The notes under the pieces: generated by a model
What the model saw: only the letters and a program-made list of their open reading frames with translations
Database searches by the model: none
Told to the model about the DNA's origin: nothing
Part shown: positions 13,130 to 24,276 of the stretch, piece by piece
Layout: every line of letters starts with the position of its first letter
Numbering within the stretch: the stretch's first letter is position 1
Translations under genes and position numbers: made by a program
Origin: Oehlia diaphana
Taxonomy: Eukaryota > Glomeromycota > Glomeromycetes > Glomerales > Glomeraceae
Length of the DNA: 58,407 bases
Assembly (NCBI GenBank): GCA_003833135.1
Contig: QZLH01000141.1
Location: 97,371-155,777 of the forward strand
Reading direction: 5' to 3'

Positions 13130-13149
13130 TTTTGATCAACAATTTGCAT
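13130..13149 (+). promoter_or_regulatory. Kinase-family promoter box, K3
   Basis: TTTTGATCAACAATTTGCAT lies 103 bases before the K3 ATG, followed by the pyrimidine-rich leader. Confidence 0.5.
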
Positions 13150-13232
13150 TTTTTACTAATTAAATTTCGAAAGTTGAACGAACTTTAAAAAACATAATTC
13201 TATTCTTTCCTTTTAATTTATTAATTAACATT

Positions 13233-15450
13233 ATGACAAGTCTTCGTTATGAATTAATTCTTACAACAATTGATAGAGCAATATTATTAACAGATACTAA
13301 TATTCATAATGATATGCATAAAAAATTTGAATTTAGAAAACAAACAGTTCTTACTGATAAAATTCTTACAAATGATGAAAAATCTTATGCAATAAGATTT
13401 TTAACTAAAGATTATGATCGAGATAAAGTTAGAGATAATTCAGGAATAAAAAGAATTTGTGAAAATTGTAACCAAGAATGTTTAGCAACATTATATTGTG
13501 AATATTGTATTCGAAATTATTTAAAAGAAAATTTTTCAAATTGGAAATCTGAAAATGATGATATTAATAATTTAATACAAAAATGTCAAATGGAAACACT
13601 TATGCCAAATATGGTTGTTGAATGGATTCCATATAATAATTTAAAAAATATTAAATATTTAACGAAAGGAGGATTTTCTGAAATTTATACAGCAGATTGG
13701 ATTGATGGACATTATGAAGAATGGGATTCTGAAAAACAACAATTAAATAGATTTGGAACTATTAAAGTAATACTTAAAAGATTAGATTATGTTAAAAATG
13801 CAAATCAACGTTGGTTTGAAGAGGTTTGTATAATTTTTTTTATAAAATATTGGCACAAAATATAAAATAAACAGAAAAAATGGCAATACGAAGTTTTTGT
13901 ATTAACAATAACCTATCATTTAGGCTAAATCATATTTAACTATAAATAATAAATGGGCGGACATTGTTCAATGTTATGGATTGACACAAGATATATTAAA
14001 CGGTAATTATATGCTTGTGATGATGAAAATGGATATGGATTTAAGAATATATTTACAACAAAATTATAATCAACTTACATGGAAAGAGAGAGTTAACATT
14101 GCTTATGAAATAATTAACGCAATTTACTTTATTTATAGAGAAAATGCAATTCATGGAGACTTGCATTCTGGAAATATATTATATTCACAATTAAATGATT
14201 CCTGGTATATTAGTGATCTTGGATTTTGTGGACCAATTGATAAACCATCAAAAAGTATATATGGGAATCTTCCTTTTATAGCACCCGAAGCTATTGTCGG
14301 AAGGGAATATACTTTTGCATCTGATATTTATAGTATTGCAATACTTATGTGGGAAATTTCATCTGGACAACCACCATTTATAAATTATGAACATGATTAT
14401 GATCTTGCAATAAACATTATTAATGGTATAAGGCCAAAAATTGTATCAGGGACTCCATTAGAATATAAGAATTTAATGAGAGAATGTTGGAATGCCGATC
14501 CGTTAAAAAGACCTGATATTTATACGCTTTGGAAAAGAATGAAAAGAATTAATTTAGATTATCAAAGTATGTCAGATGAATTATTCCAATCAGAAATAGA
14601 TAATTTAGAAATAAATAATAGTAATTTAGAAACAAATTATACAAGTAACAAATTATTTACAAGTAAAATTCACAATTTTGAAAATCTACCTGAACCAAGA
14701 AATGCAACAGAAGGTATAAGTGTATAATATTCTATTAATGATTGTATTTAGTATCTTGAAATATATTATTTATTTTATCTTTTTTTTGAATTTAATAAAT
14801 ATAATAGAAGAACAAGAAGGTATAAGTTGATAATTTTGTCATTTTAATTATTTATTATAATAATTTAATTTTAAAATATTTTTTTAATACGTAGTATTTC
14901 TTAGTAAATTGAATGATTTTAACATCCATAACAGTAAGTACTAACGTTAATATTATTGAAAATTTTTATAATGTTATTAAGTTTATAATTGAATTAATAT
15001 TTGATTTTAGTTAATGAATTTAATAGATCAAATAAACAGAATAGTAAGAAATTATAAATTTTTTAAAGGTGATTTATATTAAATATTAAAGTCAATTTCT
15101 ATATTCTTAATTTTAGATGATAGTGAAAAATTACCCAAAGAATTCAAAAAGTTGCAAATAAATTCAAACGGTAAGTAAATTAACAAAGTAAATTATTCAT
15201 TATATTTTATTAAATATGACTTTTATTTAAAATTTAGATGATGAAAAAGAAATAATTCAACAACAAATAAAAAGTCAAAATAATAATAATGTTGATGGTA
15301 TACGAAAATTTCATGATGACAAATAAACTTAATACTATTTTTTTTTAATTCTATTTATTTATTTTCTTCATATAGATGATAATGAAACATATAATAATCC
15401 AAATCCTCATTTAAAAGAACAAGATGAACTAGAAAATCCTGATGGTAAAT
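13233..15450 (+). CDS. Cys-motif protein kinase-like K3, with an HGD catalytic motif
   Basis: Exon 1 (13233-13823, 197 codons) encodes the Cys cluster CENCNQEC/CEYC, the loop KGGFSEIY and the VILKRL lysine region. Exon 2 (13924-14713) encodes the catalytic lobe with SDLG, APEA, the DIYSIAILMWEISSG helix and DPLKRP. Both exons are open and join in phase 0. The catalytic loop reads IHGDLHSGN: the usual Arg of HRD is Gly. Tail microexons are 14808-14819, 14895-14933, 15011-15043 (using an internal GTAAGA donor; the longer form meets a stop), 15117-15170, 15238-15297 and 15376-15444. The acceptor of the final Asp-Gly-Phe exon is lost, so reading into the intron gives Asp-Gly-Lys-stop at 15448-15450. 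It is probably expressible; whether it is an active kinase is unsure. Confidence 0.75.
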
Positions 15451-15577
15451 AAATAAGATTTCTTTTAAAGCAATCATCTTATTTATTTATCATTATATGA
15501 ATTTTAAATAAATCATATTGATAATATTATTTTATATTTTTAAATTCTTATCATTTATTTACACTTTTATTCATTTT

Positions 15578-15649
15578 GAATTATTTAAACACTAAGATTA
15601 GATTAGTAAGATATTTCACAATATTCTTAGTTTTGTAATTTAAATAATT
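15578..15649. repeat. Conserved 3-prime palindrome, K3
   Basis: Same imperfect palindrome as after K1 and K2, with arms ATTATTTAAACACTAAGA and TTCTTAGTTTTGTAATTT, starting about 128 bases after the predicted K3 stop. Confidence 0.6.
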
Positions 15650-16139
15650 ATATATAAATTTATATAACTTTCTCGGATGGATAAGAAATATAAATCATAT
15701 CATAAAATGCAAATCTTGGTACTGTATATTAATAAATATAAAGGATCAAGTTTTATCGAAAAATTTACGCGGTCGAGCTAGGTCAGATGATCTGCGTGCT
15801 TGTGATCACGGAGAATGATAAGAATGATATGATTTATGATATCATGTGAATTACATAACGCCACAGGGGTTCTGTGTAATTATATTTAACCTAATAAAAC
15901 AATGTGACGATAAATAAAAAATAGAATTTCTTATGTTGTAACCAATTACACGATTCATTGAAGACAGGTTTAAGACAAAAGCTATGGTATATATTATTCA
16001 TTCATCTAGTGTACAATGTAGATGAAACTAAAGATACGAAATTCGATTTTTTTTTTAAAAAAAATCTTTAATAAAATCTTTAATAAATAATCCTACATGT
16101 ATAAGAAAAAAAGAATCTTAAAAAAAAAAAAAAAACTAT
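15650..16139. other. Intergenic region
   Basis: No gene seen. This is where similarity to the kinase cassette ends and the single-copy core begins. It includes a moderately complex stretch (15750-15880) and long A/T runs just before the thymosin-like gene. Confidence 0.5.
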
Positions 16140-16417
16140 TCATTTTTTCTCCTCAGATTCTTTCTCTTTCTTTTCAGCTTCAATTTCTATAAAATAATGA
16201 AAATAATGAATATTTGAATAAACTTTTTGAAATTTTTTTTTTTTTTTTTTTAAGAAAATTACATTTCGATAATAAATAAATAAAATTTACCAGCAGCGGT
16301 CGGTAATTTATTATGTTCTATGGTTTCTACATGTTTAAGACCTTCTTTAATTTTAACGGCCTTTTCTTCAATTTCTTTTGCAATAGGAGACAAAGCTTCT
16401 TTATTTTCATTATCCAT
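16140..16417 (-). CDS. Beta-thymosin-like small actin-binding protein
   Basis: Two exons (16417-16291 and 16186-16140) join across a 104-bp GT-AG intron in phase 1 to give 57 residues: a Met-Asp-Asn start, an acidic/basic helix (about residues 9-26), then GLKHVETIEHNKLPTAAEIE and a charged Lys/Glu end. The second half aligns by eye with the beta-thymosin signature, a Leu-Lys-x-x-Glu-Thr core, then a Lys-x-x-Leu-Pro step and an Ile-Glu-x-Glu-Lys helix. That family binds monomeric actin and limits its polymerisation in the cytosol. The length (family about 40-45) and motif spacing fit. It is too short for ordinary gene calling. A generic charged helix is the alternative, but the spaced Leu-Pro makes that less likely. 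Confidence 0.7.
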
Positions 16418-18497
16418 GACTATTTAATAAAAAAACGTAATAACTACAAAAAAAAAAAGATTAAATTGTAGTCTTGAAGTCACACGTAATTATATGTATA
16501 AAATCAAATCATTAATTTTATAAACTTTACCTTTTGTAAAAAAACGATGATATAAGTTCAAACTTTTTTTTCAAAAAAAGAAAAAGTTTAGAGTCAGAGT
16601 TTTTTTTTTTTTAGTTTGGGGCTGTGCATGAACCCTAATAAAGTCGGATGATATCTGATGATAATTTAAACTTATTTAAATATCTACCATCGTACATGTA
16701 CAACCGCAAAATGAATTCCATTTAAATAGTATAAGATTTACAAAAAAAAGGCATACTGCGGTAAATAGGAAACGTTTCACTGCATAATATTTCCATGTTC
16801 AATGAAAAAGTAAAATTGTACAATCACTACAATGGGACTCCAGAAACTACGAGTATTAAATTTTAGAAAAACAAACTAAGTTAATACTTAAACGATCCAA
16901 TCGTGATCCAATATCACCAATATATTATAACAGTATTATAACTAATAATCTAATATTTTTAATCAGAAAAGAAAAAAAATGAAAAATATATTATTTCTAT
17001 CTCGAATCAAAGTACAATTAAATGAAATTACTTTTTTTATAACTACTTTATATAAGAAACGCTATAATTATTCGAAAATCTAATAGCTACGCCACGTTAC
17101 ATTTCTATAAAGTATACTTTTTGTTTTATAAACATCATGAAATCTGGTTCGAATATACAGTATTGAAAAAAAAATGACACGTTTACATGAAATTATGATT
17201 CGCGTTTCATCGGTCAATTTTCTAAGGAACGTTGAAAAAAATATTTTAATTCGCACAAGAAGAAATATATATATACTGTCAGTAACGAAAACTCTTATAG
17301 ACCTACAATATTTACAATCTTCAAATTCCATATTAATTCTTATTTCGCGAAAATTTTCAACTTTTTCGTCAGTTTTATACAAATTTTTTAATTCTAGATA
17401 ACTACCTTTTACTACGTTTGTTTTTTCTTTTACATCTTTTACACTAATAATATTTGTAAGGTACGATAAGATAGAAAAGAAATATGTAATCATTATTTAT
17501 AATTTAAATTTTTTTTAAAAAAAAAAAAATTTATTGGATTCTCGAAATAAGTGAAAAAAAAATGTTTTTAATAAATTTGATTTTTTCTATTTTTTTCTAA
17601 AGAAAATTGGGTTGATTTACCTTATAGCTAAACTTAATTATTTAGATTAAACTCATGAGAATATTTTTTGCTTCTTTTTGTTTACTGATATATGGCTTGG
17701 TTACGGCTTTCGATTTATTAATCGTTTAAAAGGTGTCGTGTGCTTTAAAGCATCACGCAGCCACAGTTACAACTTCTAAGCCAATTCTTTCTTTTTTTTG
17801 CTCAATCCGGACTATCAGTGTACAAAGCAAGTAGAATACATGTATTGTATAATTGGAACGTATTAATTTCTTTTACGTGATCCATATTCACGTGAATACA
17901 ACCGCCGCAGTTCTATCGATGCTCAGTTATTTAACGCCCGTCTTTTAAATGATATTGACACGTACAGTATATAAAATCAACGTGTGGAAAAATATCTAAA
18001 CTACGAATCTCGATCTATTTTTAAATGAATATTGGAGACGATTCAGATTAGGTGTAATATTGTTGTTATAACAAACAAGTATTATCAGGACCGTCCTTTA
18101 CTATCTTTTCTATTCATAAAAAAAAAATTTTTTTTTTTATAAACAAATGGTCCAATTTCAGCCAATTTCAGAATTCAGGTACAATGGTAAATATTATGAT
18201 CATTTAATGAGTATTGAACTATTGATTCCAGTTAAATCGAACCGATGGATAATTTAAAAAGTAGAGTTAGTTATTGATTGGTAAGTAAATAAACAAAAGT
18301 CGATTTATAAAATAAAGTTAACAATCTGCTGAGATGAATATAATTATATAATATTAATAATATTGCGTTTGATATACTGTACATTACTTTGATGTTGTTC
18401 ATATAATTTGTCTTGTAGAACGATCACATCATCATATTGATTATAGTCTATTAGTCTTAAATTTTATTTTTAAAACAGAGATTACGTAATTTATTTT
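16418..18497. other. Intergenic region with one doubtful reading frame
   Basis: AT-rich DNA between two - strand genes. The longest open frame is 17493-17080 on the - strand, 137 codons, without recognised motifs, rich in Ile, Phe and Arg and overlapped by a shorter frame on the other strand. It could be an orphan gene, but codon use gives no support. A less AT-rich part lies at about 17690-17960. Confidence 0.4.
17080..17493 (-). CDS. Doubtful hypothetical protein, 137 residues
   Basis: A single open frame from ATG to stop, no introns. The product would be basic with hydrophobic stretches near the start and middle (FFSILSYLTNII; IYIFLLVRIKIFF). I recognise no family, signal peptide or conserved motif. 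In DNA this AT-rich a frame of this length is uncommon but possible by chance. Listed for completeness only. Confidence 0.2.
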   Translation of the reverse strand: MITYFFSILSYLTNIISVKDVKEKTNVVKGSYLELKNLYKTDEKVENFREIRINMEFEDCKYCRSIRVFVTDSIYIFLLVRIKIFFSTFLRKLTDETRIIISCKRVIFFSILYIRTRFHDVYKTKSILYRNVTWRSY

Positions 18498-19603
18498 TTA
18501 TAAAAAATAACTTATTCCAACTTTTAATCCAACAACATTACCAACTAAACTTAACCAACTTCTAATATATCCTTCAATAGAAATTTCACGTAATAAATTA
18601 TTACTATTATTATTATTGGAATTTAATGTTGCAGGCTGTGATGTATCGACAATTGATTTCATTAAAGTAGCAGTTTCACATGGGTGAAGATAATAAAATG
18701 GAATTAAAAGTGTAGGATGGTCCTAAAAAATATAAGAATTATTATTCTTGATCTTTTAATTTATAGGGAGAAAAAAAATTTTTTTTTGAGCGATAAAAAA
18801 AAAAAAAATCAATATACTTGTTGTGATATTCCACCGTGAAAACCTGCCGTCTTTATATCTTCAAGTCTTGAAGGTTCTACCAGATAAGAATATATTCCAT
18901 CATTTGTTAAAGGTGTTCCATCTTTTTAAAAAGGAAAAAAATTAAATTTTTATTGAAAATAACAAAATAAAATAAAATAAAATTTAATCATATAGTAGGA
19001 TAAGCCTTTTTCTCACCTTTACGATAAGCGTTAAAATAAAGTACGGGAACCTTATAAGATGCTGAATATATGATATGATAATCTACGGTAAAATACTCTG
19101 CTGCTGTATCAGTTGTGTTTAGAGTCTTTTTAATTTTCCAAATTTGATAAACAATCCATACCAGCAAAAGTAAATAAAATAAATAAAGTATAATAAATTT
19201 TTAAATTCATTACGATAAAAAGTATGTATATAATTTACACTAGGATCTTCTATCTCTTCTTCCACTTGTTCAAATTGCTCGTCATCTGTTGTTATGTCTG
19301 TAATATTTTCATTTATGGAATCATTCTTCAATTTTTGGATAATTAATCTACGAGATAAATATCCAAATCCTTTCAATTTCTTTTTAAAATTAAGTGGAAC
19401 TCGTTATAATATTAAATAAAAAAATTACGAATTTTTTTTTTTTAACAGTACGATACCTCATGTTCGTTCCAAACCCAAAGATCACCATCATACTCACCAG
19501 ATTTTTTTGATTGTTCTAAAAATGATTTGGCAGCAATATCAAATTCTTGTCTCGTTAAAAAAGGATATTGTTTTGGATATGTAGATACTGATGCATTCGT
19601 CAT
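18498..19603 (-). CDS. ATG10: ATG10, autophagy E2-like conjugating enzyme
   Basis: ATG10 is the E2-like enzyme that transfers ATG12 to ATG5 in autophagosome formation. Five exons are supported by phase: 19603-19457, 19379-19239, 19125-19017, 18921-18818 and 18722-18498, giving 241 residues. The start at 19603 was chosen because the upstream frame runs through a homopolymer without homology. Visible motifs are the N-terminal FDIAAKSFLEQS helix, a DGDLWVW segment, VPVLYFNAYRKDGTPL in the E2-like core, SQQDHPTLLIPFYYLHPC with the catalytic Cys at about residue 182, and the C-terminal YIRSWLSLVGNVVGLKV. HPC plus the Gln-x-His-Pro strand distinguish ATG10 from ATG3. An Asn-rich loop (about residues 200-208) lies between the active site and the last helix. 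Confidence 0.92.
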
Positions 19604-20574
19604 CTTTTGGATCAAAAAACTTATATCGATAAGTAAAAAAAAAAAAATTAGGAGAAAGATGAATCGAGATTAAAAATTTTTCAAATTCGGGAAAGGATGA
19701 GTATTTATTAATGTCTATCATTTCTTTTTTTAGAAGGTATAAACTTTATCCTATACATTTTTGTTTAGCTTAATAAAAATGTTAATTAAGTATATAAGAG
19801 TAAAAAAAATACTAATTTTAATGACTTAACCATTTTGGTGAGTTTCGCCGATTCGCGTAACTTGTAATAAAAAGAACCAAGATAGAATCAAAGTGAATTA
19901 AATGCTTACATATTAATTACGTAAAAATTGACTACCATTTGGAACGAATTAAACTTTCACCGGGTTCTTCAACATACTGCTGTTATCAATACTGCGTAGT
20001 TTTAACCACACGTATACAAAATATTGAAATTAAATTTTGTGAAATCCTACATAACAATTGGTCATTATAAATTGAGAAATTTGGCTTTATTAATTATTAT
20101 TATTTAATATTTCGATTACGTAACCAGGGATTCTCATTCTCGCACATTATTTCAATATTTAAAGTATGAAACTCCACCACAATAATAAATCTGCAGATTA
20201 AATATATGTTTTTTTTGTCATACAATCACAATACATTATTTTTATCCAAAGTTCAAATTTTGTATAACAATTATTTTAACGGATTTTCAAAAAAGAATGA
20301 GTAAAACACGCATAATGAAAAACATCTAATAAATTTCTTTTGCATTTTTTCAATTTTTTCTCATTTAATCTGTGTCACCGTTTCCAAAATTAAATGGTTT
20401 TAAAAAAAATTTAATTTTGTGTTTGAAATTTTTTTTTTTTTAGGACCCTTTCAAAATAATAAAAAGTATTTCTCCTTAAAAATTTCAAATTATTTATTAT
20501 TTTTTTTTTTTTTTTACGTTTTTTTTTCCATTCCTTTAAGAAAAAATTTCAAAAAAAAAAGTCGATAAACGATA
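19604..20574. other. Divergent intergenic region
   Basis: Shared 5-prime region between ATG10 (leftward) and the MARVEL-like gene (rightward). It is AT-rich with several poly-T/A runs near 20430-20560. No further gene or clear regulatory motif is seen. Confidence 0.5.
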
Positions 20575-21686
20575 ATGATACAATTACGATCTTATCCAAG
20601 ATTTTTCAAAGCTTTGAAAATATTACAATTGTTATTGAGTTTTGTAATTTTCATAATAGGTTCGGTTTTTTTTTATGATCACTTATTATATTTTCGTTCG
20701 ATTTTTTTTCTAGAAAATATTATGACTAAATAAAATGGTAAAATTATTCCTAATTAATAATAGAAATGATACAGATTGAAATATATTGTGCATATATTTC
20801 AGAAAATAATCTTCCTATTCCAAAAGCATCGTTTTTTTTAAAACAGGATTTGTAAGTATTAAAAATGTTATATATGTTATATAAAGAATTTTTCTTTTAC
20901 ATTCGAGAAATATTCCTTATTCACTCACCTTTATTTATTTTCTTTAAAAAAAAGTTATAACGGTGAAGTTAAAATTTGGTATTACATTGTAATAATAGTC
21001 ACATTAATCGGAATTGGTATGTATTGTAAAAATGATTAAAATTTAATTTTGTTAATTATAAAAATTTTAAAATATTATATAATTAACATTTTAAAATAAT
21101 ATATCTTTCATATTTAATCCATTCATATTATTTAGGTTATTATTTGTCAAGATTTCATAAATATTGGGGAATGGGTCCAAATATAATTATAGACTTGTAA
21201 GCATATTTATTTTTTTAACATACAGTATCTTAATGTAGAGACATTATTGACGAACTTTAAAATTTTATTATTATAACAGGATTTTCTTTTTATTATGGTT
21301 CGTAGCTGGTAAGTTCACAAACAATATATATATAAAAGTTTTCTTACTATAAATAAATATAAAATTTTATTAATTTTACTAATCCCATTATTTTAGGTCT
21401 TGCGAACCTAAGTCCAGTATATAGTGGATCAGATTTATCATGTCCTTTAATACAATCAAATTTAGATTCTACTCAAAATCTTAAATTACATTGTTTATAT
21501 TATATAATAACTTTAACATTAGGTTGGATAAATACATTTTTATTCTTTATGACAAGTATTATATGTCATATTATTAAACGAGAAAAAATTAAATGGGACG
21601 AAGAAAAGTCTGGATTATCAAGAAAATCCAAGGATTATAAATCTTATGATCCAATGGATTCAAGGTCAAATTTAAACCCTGCATAA
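20575..21686 (+). CDS. MARVEL-like four-helix membrane protein
   Basis: Six exons are proposed: exon 1 from 20575 (donor uncertain: 20659 or 20695, both phase 1), then 20803-20851, 20955-21016, 21136-21196, 21280-21308 and 21397-21686. With the longer exon 1 the product is 203 residues. Four hydrophobic helices are visible: LQLLLSFVIFIIGSVFF, IWYYIVIIVTLIGIGYYL, a helix containing FFLLWFVAGLANLS, and LYYIITLTLGWINTFLFFMT, followed by a charged cytosolic tail. The Trp and small residues in helix 3 and a cysteine in the last extracellular loop (SGSDLSC) are typical of fungal MARVEL proteins, which act at the plasma membrane or in vesicle traffic. The family call is by topology and motif feel, so moderate. 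Confidence 0.7.
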
Positions 21687-22738
21687 ATAATAGATTACTT
21701 GGAATTCCTAATTTCATGTACATCTAACAACTTGTTTAACGACTGTAGAAAAAAAAAAAAAAAAAAAAATTTTTTTTTTTTAAAAAAAAAAAAAAAAGAA
21801 AAAAAGAAAAAGTCCGTGAGAATACCGGTAAACAATTTTTACTTAAATCTATTTATGATAGACAATATACGTTCTTTATTAGTCTTGGAAAGTCAAGTAC
21901 CGTTAAACAACAGGGGAACCTCATCTGTTATTGGTCAGTCATTGCCTTACTTAAAAAGTCCCACTTTTTCATCTGACCATAATAATAATAATAATTAAAT
22001 AAATGTTCATTGTCATCAACAATATTTATTCCCAATCATATGATCAATGGTAAATATTAAAAAACTTTAAAATTAAACTTGAAATGTGGCGTTAAATGAT
22101 TATTCGTCAATTTGTCATTTTATTAATAATTCTATTTATAACGATAATACTAATATCGTAAAAATTATTTACCGGATTGATTCCGGAAAAATAGTACCGT
22201 GACCCCGTTTATCGAGATTGTGTTCTTAATTCAAACTTGCTAAAGAAATCGTCATGGAAACTTATCGGATCAGCATATTGCTTATATGTTTTGGTATCAA
22301 TGTATTCTAACTATAAGATTCCAAGAAAGAAAAAGTAAAAAAATGAACTTAACAGAATGCAGCGGCGTAAAAATTCCAGACAATGAAAAAATCAAAATGT
22401 CAAATGTAACAGCTGCAAGTGACCACTTATAACAAATAAGAAATTACTTTAGAATGCGGTAAATAAGGGTAAATAGGGTAAATACAACTTACGATCTAAT
22501 TATGATCTGATTGTTTGTACCACAAACCGAGACCTATTTCTTATTTATGCTCTGTAACTCTGATCGACTTTTGGCATGATTGTACGAATAAAGCTTTCTT
22601 GTTTAAGGGATTTTTACTAATCAACTTTTTTTTTTTTTTTTCTTTTTATGTTTCTTTTAAAAAAGTCTTTCGGAATTTAATACTTTTTGTTTCGGAATTA
22701 AAAAGTTTGAAATTCCATTTTTTATAATTAAAAAAAAA
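21687..22738. other. Intergenic region
   Basis: No supported gene. A 99-codon frame beginning at 21699 is mostly poly-lysine from an A run and is rejected. A long poly-A and poly-T region lies at 21750-21800, and a poly-T tract at 22625-22642 precedes the next gene. Confidence 0.5.
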
Positions 22739-24276
22739 ATGCTTGGATATTCCCCTTTTATGATAAGTAATGAAAACAATGATAACACACCACAATTTAA
22801 TTTTGTTATCGGTATCACTATAGCAATATCAACTTCTTTTATTCAATCACTTGGTCTTACAATTCAAAGAAAATCTCACGTATTAAATGAAAACATTCAT
22901 CCAAAAGAACTTAGAAGATCCGCATGTAGAAGACCATTATGGCATTTGGGTTTCGATACTTACATAATTTCAAATATAGTTGGAAGTGTATTTTCAATTG
23001 GTTATCTTCCAATAATTATTTTGGCCCCTTTAGGGGCTGTAACCTTGGTCTTTAATGCAATATTTGCTAAATTACTTCTGGGTGATATATTTAATAGGCA
23101 AACCATAATAGGTGCGTCGATCAATATTGATTTTTTTCCTTTTTTTTTTCTTCTTTCTTTCATCTTCAATTTTGAAGAAGAAGAAATGTTAACAATCATG
23201 AATGTGATCAATAATGTCCCGATTCAATTATAGGGACAATTTTTATTATAATTGGAGCGATAATGATTGCAGTATTTGGAGTTGTCAATGAACCAAAACA
23301 TACGTTAGAAGATTTGATTGAATTATATAAACGTCCAGGTTTCATAGCATATTTTTCCATAATTGAATTTGTGGTTATCGTTATTGTAATAGCAAATAAA
23401 TATGGTGATTATGTATTGGATCGTATGAACCAAATTGAACGTGATCCTATATTTGGATGGCCTATGAAAAAATTTCAAACTTTTCTTGGAATTTCATACG
23501 GATGTGTTGGTGGTATGATATCCAGTCAAGGTTTAATATTTGCTAAGAGCGGCGTTGAATTATTACTATTAACTATTTATGGCAATAATCAATTTAATCG
23601 ACCTTTAAGTTGGATTATCGTAGCAGGAATGGCTATTGCTGGTGTATTACAGGTAATTAAACTTGTTATTGTATGTATTTAACTGCAATCTTACATCATA
23701 TCATTATTTACACTATTACATTTTTGTTGGAATATCAAGCTTTATTTTCTTAACAAAGGACTCAGGATGTGTGATACGGTCATTCTAATTCCTCTTTCAT
23801 TTTGCGCATTTAATGCCTCCACAATATTTAATGGTCTTGTATATTATAATCAATGGAATAGGTTATATGGATGGCAAATATTTCTTGTAATATTAGGTAT
23901 TTTTATATTATTATCTGGTGTACTTGTATTATCATGGAAAAGAAGTACGGCACCAGAAGAAGAATTATTAACTGGTGAAGATAGAAGATTATTGGGACAA
24001 GATGTTGAAGGATTAACTGAACTTTATGATGAAGATGATTTTGGTGATTTTGAAAACAATATAGATTTGGATAGTTCTGAATATCGTCTTTCTTTCGAGG
24101 GTAATTCATCTACCACTACGGGAATGTTTACATTTGAAGAGATGATAGATGATGATGATGATGCGGATGAAAAAACATCTTTATTGGGTAAGAGAAGTAT
24201 CGGTACCAGAAGTACCAGAAGTAACAAAAGTAACATGAGTAATAATAGATTAATACATGATAATTATGGTATATGA
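22739..24276 (+). CDS. NIPA-type magnesium transporter (DUF803 family)
   Basis: Three exons, 22739-23111, 23234-23652 and 23740-24276, join in phase 1 and phase 0 to give 442 residues. NIPA proteins are multi-pass carriers related to the drug/metabolite transporter fold; animal members move Mg2+ at the plasma membrane and endosomes. The sequence shows IGITIAISTSFIQSLGLTIQ, a Gly-rich NIVGSVFSIGYLPIIILAPLGAV stretch typical of the family, a loop with GDIFNRQTIIG, further helices (FIIIGAIMIAVFGVVN; IIVAGMAIAGVLQ) and a final helix LVILGIFILLSGVLVLSW, about eight or nine in all. The C-terminal ~110 residues are cytosolic, acidic and Ser/Asp-rich, suggesting regulation or sorting. The exact substrate is inferred from the family. 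Confidence 0.85.

Larger units (their letters stand above)
8443..15650 (+). repeat. Tandem segmental duplication carrying K2 and K3
   Basis: DNA from about 8443 onward recurs from about 12277 onward in the same order and orientation. Shared landmarks are ACAATATGTAG, the CACTGCAGTAATATAT stretch, TCCGAAGCGTTATAATCAC (8897 and 12752), the block ending AAAACACTACGCC before each ATG, the kinase gene and its 3-prime palindrome. The offset is about 3834 bases at the left end and 3846 between the start codons. The copies differ by many substitutions and small indels, so the duplication is not recent. Confidence 0.75.

Noticed and set aside
19539..19721. Upstream ATG at 19721 as the ATG10 start
   Set aside because: That frame differs from the ATG10 frame and runs through a poly-T tract; the ATG at 19603 gives the conserved N-terminus directly.
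21699..21998. 99-codon frame after the MARVEL-like gene
   Set aside because: Mostly poly-Lys and poly-Phe from homopolymer tracts; lies in a 3-prime flank.
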